A stretch of 64,000 bases of DNA from Apus apus (taxonomy: Eukaryota; Chordata; Aves; Apodiformes; Apodidae): positions 21,461,001-21,525,000 of the forward strand of contig NC_067290.1 in the NCBI RefSeq assembly GCF_020740795.1, given 5' to 3'. Position numbers and translations under genes: made by a program. Positions within the stretch are counted from its first letter, which is position 1; each line of letters starts with the position of its first letter. Below, in pieces: positions 56,695 through 64,000 of this stretch. Below the pieces are notes generated by a model, which saw nothing but the letters and a program-made list of their open reading frames with translations, searched no databases and was not told where the DNA came from.

Positions 56695-59600
56695 CTAGGC
56701 TTCGCTGCAGCACTCGTAGATGTTATCCTCCATGAGTGCAATCACTTGCTCAAACTTGTGCTGGAGCTGGGTGCGCTTCGTTGTAGGGTTGGCGTCCAGG
56801 GCAGCCACAATCTGCAGGAGACACGGGCAGGTGGGGGCTGGGGCAGCGTGGGCAGGGTGCCCACCTGCCAGCCCAGATCCCCCACCCAGCAAACAGGGAG
56901 AGCCACCCAGCCCCACAGCCCCTGTGTGTGTCACACACCCCAGCCCCCTCCGGCTGCTCCGGGGCACGGCAGCCCTGCTTCAGCCTGCCAAATGCTGTTA
57001 AAATCTGCCTGGAATAGCTGGCCTTCCCTTCCAAGAAGTCATCAGCCAAGGGACAGGAGAGCAGGTGCGTCTGTGTGTGCATGTATTACGTGTGTGCATG
57101 GGATTATGCAAAGAATGCTGATCCCTTTCCTGTGGGCCTGGATGTGCCTGACCGCTGGGTTACCAAAGGCGGGCGTTGCTCCCTCAGGGGGTGCCAAGGC
57201 CTGAGCCCCCTACCTGGGACCGGTATCTCTTGGCGTACTTGTAGATCTCAGCCATGGCAACGTTGGTGTTGAATTCATTTCTGTATTTCTGTATAAAGAC
57301 AGAACAAAGCAGGGAGGAATGTTAATGTGGTGCAGCAAGCAAGTTCAAGGCCAGTCAGCAGGCATTAAATAGATTAAAATAAGGTTCTGGGTATTTTTGT
57401 AGCTGTTGTATTGGTGCAGCTAGACTTCTGACTTACACCTTTAAGGAAGGTGCAATTGCTCATATCAGAAACTGTCTCAGGCTTTTTAAAGTCAGCTGTA
57501 AGTGCCCACGGCTGGCAGCACTGATCACCCTGCAGTGCTCAAAGCCATTTCCAAGGATGGGGTGGTGTGAGAGCCGGGCAGAGGAATGCTGGCAGAAAAT
57601 ACCCACTCAGTGGCTGAAGCTAAAATGCCATGGGGAGAGGGTTGGATTTTGAAGAAGCTGCAGCACAGTCAGTGGCAGGATGTGGATCCAAGCACGGCTG
57701 CCAGCTCCTGAAGCTGGTACCAGGGCTGGTGTCCCGCAGCCAGGCCAGATGCCAGGTCTGGCTGCCCGGGACTCGGGCCGGCCCTGGCAGCAGGCACCCG
57801 GGGCCAGCTGGCTGGGGGGCTGCAGAGATCCTCTTCCAAACTTCCTGGCTCTTTGGCACTGAGTTTCACTTTCAACTCCCAGTGGTGCCAAAGCTAGTTA
57901 GGTTCAACCTAACTCGTGGGTGTTTACTGCAGCTCTGGCAGTAACTGAAGATGCTTGGAATTAGGTCAGATGAAGCTTGTGCCTGGAACTTTGAGGCAAC
58001 ATATCCTTTCTTCTCAGCTCCTTCCAGCATTGCAGCAGGAGCTGACTACAGCCTCTCTGCATTCCCTGCTGCTCCCAGACTCTTGCTCTCAGCCCAAGCA
58101 GGGCAGGTTCACAGAGCCGACCCTGTCCCTGGCCGCCCAGCCCTTACCCGTGACTCCTCTGCCAGGTGGGCGTTCATCTCCTGCTCGCTGAGCGGGGGCA
58201 TGTCGTGGATCTGCTTGTAGTATCGCTGCACTATCTTCCTGTACTCGGGGATCTCCTTGGCGTACAGCAGTTTGTTGGTTGGGGAATCCTAGAGCAGGGG
58301 TGAGACACTGAAATCAGACACCTGACTGTTCCTGCCTGAAAACCTATCCTGTCCGACCAAGTGCTGGCCATCAGACACTGACTTTAGCTAAGCTGGGTTC
58401 AAGGAACAGCACCGTCTTTGGTCCTGACCCTGGAGACAGGAGCATGGTGGGACCAAGGCACCAAAGAGCCAGTGGCAGAGGCAGCTGCTCCAAGACATCG
58501 ATGTGTGTTGGTACTGCCTGCCCGTGGAGCCTCAGCCACCCCACCATCCCTCTGCCCTTCGTCCTAGCAGGAGCTCAGTGTTCATCAGCTGCCCCGCCAG
58601 AGGAGGTGTGTGTGTGTGCTGATTTGCAGCTGAAAAGCCTGCACAGAGTCAGGGGGGTGGCTTGCTGCCAGGCAAGGCTCTGCCAGGAGTGTGGCACGGC
58701 TGTGTCAGATAAACCGCCTGTGCTCTGTGGAAACTGGTAACGGGCAGGGCTCCTGTGTGCATCTGCTTGGGGCTCTTGAGCAGCCGGCTTGATTTAAACT
58801 GAAGAACAAAGCTCTCCTAGAGGCTGAACTTTGTCAGCTGAAATGTTGCTCTTGGATTTTTCATGTAGCTTTGATTTATTTTGCATCGGCTAACCCAGCC
58901 TGCCTGGCCTATATTGAGTGCATGTAACGTAATTAACAGAAAATACTGAGTTCTCTTGATTAATGTCAGTTTGGACAAAGCAGCCTTAACCTCCTAGCCA
59001 CATGATTGGGTTGTCAGGGAAGGCGTAACCCTGCCTGCAGTACTTGCAGACCCAAGAATGAATGATTTTAACCTCGAGGCGATCCTGCCCTGCTGATATC
59101 ATTACCCTGGGAATGAACTTGGCTGACTGGCCTAGTGCTGCATCCCGAAGGGAAACAGCCCCAGGGAGTAAAATCAACATGTCCCGCAGCAGGCAGCTCC
59201 CCTGATGCTCGGGCAGGTGGAGAGGGGAGCGAGGCCCCTGGGGATCCAGCCACGGGGCAGCACTTCAGCTGCATGGGGCAGTGAGCAGGAGCCTGGGTAA
59301 CTGCAATCTGCTGCTGCAAAGTGCAGCCTGGCTGATGCTGCGGGGGGAATGGGAAACGGGCACCAGGCTGTGGCACCAGATCCCACAGCAGTTTATTTTC
59401 AAACCCAGTGACAAGGCACTACAGGAACATAGCCAAGTTACAGAGCCTGCTCACAACAGATTTTTTTTTTTTTTTTCCCTTGGAAGCACAAAAGAAACTC
59501 ATGCTGATTCTTTTCTAAGTTACTTTTTAATTTGTGTCTTACTTGTCTGTATTATGAAGAGATGGGTACTGGTTTATTAACTGCTTGTGCACTGTAGATG

Positions 59601-62600
59601 TACAGACTCTGAGTCTGCCCTCCCATCTGCAGTATCAAGAGCAACATACTGAAACCAGGAGAAGAATCCAGCCTGGAAAACATTCAGCAATATCCTGCAT
59701 GCATATGCAAGCTGCTTTTTATGCTGAGGATTTATTCTTCCCACATTACTCAACAATTCCTTCACTTATGCTATTGTATTCCTGAAAAATGTTTCCATCT
59801 GCTCTCTGACTCCAGCTGACCCCTCTTCCCCTCATCCCCAGCTTGACAAGGACAAATGGTAGGTGTTTTGTAATGCATGCAAAAAAAAAAAGTCCCAAAC
59901 CCAAACAAACAAAAAATCAAGCACTCATTAGATCTTCCTCCATGATTAACCTCTCCCAGCAGAGCCTTCCTGTTGCTCCCAGCTGGGGGCTGTGCAGCAG
60001 CACCCACCTCCCGCCCCTCTCTCCGTAGGGTCCCTCTGCTTCAGGCCTGGTGCTGCCGCCAGCCGGGGGGTGGGGGGAGTCCTGCAGCGTTTCTTAATAA
60101 ACCTTATTTATGTCGGGAAGTCCCAAATGTCAACACCATGCTCAGCCACGCCAGTGGGAGGAGAGCAACTGGGCGGGCTGGGCGTGTGCTGGTGCGTGGG
60201 AGCGCGATGGCGGGAGGCCTGGGCTGCGCAGCCTCCAGGCTCCCTGGGGAGCCTCGGCTTCCCTGGTGGATGGGCCGAGCCCACCGGCTGTGACCATGGA
60301 TGGAGGCGGCCGGTGTGTGACGGAGGCGCTGCCACCGCGGTGAAGCACCGACTGGTGCTTCCCACCTGCTGATGGACAGTGCCCAGGGGACAGCCCTGCA
60401 CCTTCACTGCAGCCCGCTGGCTCCTGCTGCTCGGGCAGGCACAGCTGCTGCTCACCAGGGCTCGGCTCATCGTCCCAGCCCCTTACAGCTGAGAGGCTGT
60501 GCAGAAACCACTGACAGCCACAAGGAAAACTTCCCCTGAAGCTACTTCATTTTCCATCCGGTCACTGGGACTTTACATTGTCCTTTGGCTGCTGTTACAG
60601 GGTTGTTGTGTCAATGCTGCCCCAAAAAATCAGTCCTGACTGAGAAAACTGGACAAAGAGGGGAGAACTCATCCTTTGAGACAGCCAAAACTCAGCCTCA
60701 TGGACCTGAACAAGTGGCTTCCAGCCAGCCCCACTGCCGGGGGCAGTTGGACTGGGTGGCCTCTGACTGTTCCTTCCCACCCTCCTGGTGGCTCCTGTGG
60801 CTGCCCAGGCTGCAGCAAGATGTCCCCTCTGGACAGTACCTTGCCCAGCTGCAGGTCAGACAAGGAGCAGGCGTCAATGAAGGCCTGGGCTATCACAGAG
60901 AGACAGGCGTCGATGTGGTCGGTCTTGTCAATGTCAAAGACAAACTGGGGGTTCTTCAGGATGTTGACCCAAAACCTCAGAGGTAGGCTGTGAGGGAAAC
61001 AACCAGAAACACATACCAGCTGAATCTGTGTACTCCAGAGGGAGACCAGAGGAAATGGAGTAAAGATGATGAGAGAAAGTGAATCGCAGAGAGGAAAAAG
61101 GTGAGAGGCCAGGTTCAGCTATTTAATCAAGTCACAGTAGTGTGCAGCCCTCTACCTACTTAGAGGGGCACATCGTCAACCTGTAGATACCTTTCTTCAG
61201 GCTGAAGCACATGGCATAGACAGGAAACTTCATGTACAACCTGATCTGGGTGAGTGTCTGCCCTGGCTCCCTCAGCAGCTCCCCAGCCAGTGAGGCTGCA
61301 GGGGGAACATGGGCAGGTCTGCCTCTGCCTGCACCGGGCTGGGCTGCAGCCCTGGCTCAGCTTTGCAGCAATGGTGTCAGATTCTTTTCCCCCTTCCTCG
61401 ACAGTAACTGTCATCTGGTTCTGATGGTAAGCCTGGCCCCGTGAAATGCATCTGACATGTCTTTATTTCTGTTTTCTCATAACTTTCTCCTCCAGGTCTT
61501 TCAGTGCTCACTTGGCCACAACAGTTTCAGTGTATCACTTATCTTTCCTACCATCCCTCCTCAGCAGCTGAGGAGTGAAAGCCACAGTCTTTGCTCTACT
61601 GGCAATCAAAGGGAATGAAGGACAGGCAAATCTGCAGCTCAATGGCTGTGTCTGCACGCCTGCTATCCCAGCCAAATTTGCTTTTAATTTTCACATATTG
61701 GGCTGGAAACAGTTACTGTCCCTGCAGCCTGAGAAGCACTGAGCCTCGCCTCGATGCTCCCTCCAAGCTCACAAAACTTCGATTTCCTCTCCTGTTCCAT
61801 GTTGCCCCTTCACCTTGTTCCCCCCTGTGCCATTCCTGCTGCTTCCAGCTCCCTCAGCACCACTCCTGGCCTGTCCCCAGAGCCGCTGTGCCCGCCAGCA
61901 TGCTGCTGTCACAGCACGAGCTGGAGTCATGGGAACACCCTGCAGTCTCAGCTTGGTTACAGAGATGAGTGGGGAAAAGTGCTCCCAAGGGCTGAAAAGC
62001 CAGAAAGCAAATGAAAAGGAGGAGCCAAATACGCTGCTTTTTAAATCTCCATGACGTTTCAAAACCTGGCATGATTTTTGGACTCTATCTTGGATCTCTG
62101 GTGCTTGCAGCTCACACCACTGCTGTCTCCTGCCATCCCATCCCTCTGCTGTTTCTCCTTCAATTATATGTATTAGTGTTCCAGTTTGTTCTGCCCTTTA
62201 TCTGCCTATCCCTCCTCTTCCAGCTCACCACTCCCCTGAGCTCTGGATGTGTTCAGAGCTCTCCAAGCCTGTGTTTGGCCTCATCTCCTTCCCCCCTCCA
62301 CACTTGTCCTTGTTTTCCAAGTTCCTTTTCTACTTTTAGCTACCTAATGATTAGTCCAGGACACCAAGGCTCTGCAGCTGCTGCTCTGGAGAGATGGAAG
62401 GAAGAAAGGAAAGAAAGAAGATATTTTCTCTTCCAAACCTGTTGGTCTTCCAGATGTGCAGAGTGTCAGGGTCTGTGATGCCTCTTTTCTCCGCTTGCTC
62501 CTCTAGGAAGTCAAAGAAATACTTCACGGCCACAGGTGGTTTGTCATCTCGGATACTGAGAATAGCTTTGAACAAGTCGTCGAGGAACTTCTGCAGCGTG

Positions 62601-63477
62601 CCCTGAGGGACAAGTGCACACGATGGAGAGCAGGGAAAGCAGCAGCACCCGAGCCCAGGAGCACAGCACGAGGGGCTGTGCACAAGGGAAAGCCCTCTGC
62701 TGCCAGTTGGATAAATCAGAAGGGAAGGGGGATGCCAAAGCAGGGAGGGAAAGGTTTGTTTGTGCATAGTGATATAATTAGCTTGCATTTGGGTTTGATT
62801 TCTTTTGGCATTGGTATTTTCTTTCTTACTGCTAGGATCTCACATCTGTGATCGTTCTGCACAGTAAATACAAGAAGACCAGAGACCATTGGCCATTCTT
62901 GTGATCTCTGCTCCAGTGAGGCATCATGCTGGGATTAAAGATGGGCTGGGAGCCCAACTGCTGGAGCTGAACACTCACAGAGAGTGGTGAAATTCTAATC
63001 TGAATTAAGATTGCATGGACATATCCCCTGCTGAGCTTCTCTACCCCCTTTCCCAGCAGGATCTCTCTCTGGGGAGGTGGGTTCAGGTCTGAACTATGCA
63101 CCATGAGTCCTGAGGCAGTCAGCAGCCCTTTCATGTGCATAGACCAGCCCAGGCAATCCATTAGCTGCGCTGCTGCTCCAAGGGCGAGCTGGGAAGCTGG
63201 AGGCAACCCCAAGCTCCAGGTGCCCGACAGCCTGGCTAAACATGCTCCAGCCATCCAGGACAGAAGAGTCCCACCACCTCTGGAGAGCCACCAGCCCCCA
63301 GTGCTCCTTTGCTAGAGCAGGACCACAAACAGCAATCCCACCTGCTGTGAAGGAGGGCGTCCCCTCTCCTACCTTTGTGGAGAGCAGCCTCGTCAGGTAG
63401 ATCTCTGGTAGGACTTTCTTCCTGTGGCTCTGCCTGTGGGACTTCTTATGTTCAATGGATTCATCGGTTGGGAGAAC
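56695..63477 (-). CDS. PLXND1: PLXND1, plexin-D1 (C-terminal 249 residues, 6 exons)
   Basis: Coding exons in transcript order: 63477-63373, 62602-62439, 60987-60840, 58288-58148, 57288-57214, 56811-56695 (TAG). They join in phase to give the last 249 residues; the start lies beyond the window. Plexin-D1 is a single-pass receptor for semaphorin 3E in endothelium, neurons and thymocytes, and its cytoplasmic RasGAP-like domain acts on Rap/R-Ras. Visible pieces are the juxta-RBD segment [20 protein letters not shown], the GAP helices [81 protein letters not shown], and the D1-specific tail [20 protein letters not shown] followed by CSEA. The RKKVLPEIY and tail sequences separate it from plexins A, B and C. 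The donor after 62439 (GTTTGG) is weak. The tail has Cys where mammals have Tyr. Confidence 0.95.
58289..60839 (-). other. PLXND1 intron with an AT-rich block
   Basis: The 2.55-kb intron holds no further exon I can support. The part at about 58790-58985 is AT-rich and holds several transcription-factor-like words (two TCF/LEF-type CTTTG cores, TAATTAAC), unlike its GC-rich surroundings. T- and A-runs at 59461-59476 and 59880-59890 are simple low-complexity. Confidence 0.45.
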
Positions 63478-64000
63478 CTGGTCCGATACAAAACACATGT
63501 TCAGAGCACTCCTCTCTGAAAGTGTCACACTGAATTTTCCTTTAAGTATAGAATTTCAACTGCATATAAAGTTCAACTAAAAAGCAGTTACTGTGTTATA
63601 AATACACCCTTATATGGCTTTAAAAAAAGTGATTCATAGTATGCAGATTTTCTGACATTTGTTTCTCTTGTGCTTTTTATTGCCTCTCTCAAACTGAACA
63701 AAGAAATGAAACAATCAATCTCACTTTGCATGTAAGTCTGCTCGCCTTCCTGGTCCCCATGCAGTGCTCCTGTGTGTCTGCAGTTTAGGCTCCCAGGAGC
63801 AAGGCACAAGGCTTCCACGGAAACCAGCTCGTCTTAGATTTGGAAAAAGTGCAATAACAATCAGCCAATATTTATACTCTGGCTTTTTTAAAAACAAAAA
63901 TAAATATTCCACTGGACAGGTCAGTTAATCACTGCTCTGTAATGACCTAGCAAGCCATTTAAGTTCATCTTGGCATCGTTTCACATGCGCACATTCAGTT
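63478..64000 (-). other. PLXND1 intron, continuing past the window
   Basis: The acceptor of the exon ending at 63477 (upper end) lies at 63478-63479. I see no further exon to the window edge. Confidence 0.6.

Overview
This window is a stretch of bird nuclear genome. Its genes are split by GT-AG introns, there is a CR1 LINE tail ending in the typical bird 3' octamer, introns are short, CpG-island promoters are very GC-rich, and the rhodopsin reads like published avian sequences. The gene order (CAND2, RPL32, MBD4, IFT122, RHO, H1-8, PLXND1) is what I recall for chicken chromosome 12. I cannot name the species.

Layout. 1-6.1 kb: the last seven coding exons of CAND2 (+). 6.28-7.85 kb: RPL32 (-), tail to tail with CAND2. 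8.29-11.84 kb: MBD4 (-), directly upstream of RPL32 on the same strand. 11.84-11.96 kb: a 121-bp interval shared by the divergent MBD4 and IFT122 start codons, with a perfect NRF1 palindrome and a CTCF-like core. 11.96-42.8 kb: the complete IFT122 gene (+), 30 coding exons counting a 150-nt in-frame cassette. 42.8-46.7 kb: non-coding sequence upstream of RHO. 46.7-50.7 kb: RHO (+) with a recognisable rod promoter and five exons. 51.7-53.1 kb: the oocyte linker histone gene H1-8 (+). 54.1-64 kb: the 3' UTR and last six coding exons of PLXND1 (-).

Functionally the window combines housekeeping genes (RPL32, MBD4, CAND2), a ciliary transport gene (IFT122, needed for cilia including the photoreceptor outer segment), a rod visual pigment, an oocyte chromatin gene and a semaphorin receptor. 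They are neighbours by ancient synteny, not an operon. In human, CAND2-RPL32 (3p25) and MBD4-IFT122-RHO-H1-8-PLXND1 (3q21-22) lie apart, so the RPL32/MBD4 junction marks a rearrangement between the lineages.

I found no unknown multi-gene system. The more interesting points are the IFT122 cassette exon, the very compact MBD4/IFT122 promoter, an ancient MIR SINE in an IFT122 intron, a possible second RPL32 first exon, a candidate distal RHO enhancer, and a Tyr-to-Cys difference in the PLXND1 C-terminal GIPC-binding tail. Exon borders come from reading splice sites and from remembered vertebrate orthologues; no database search was run.
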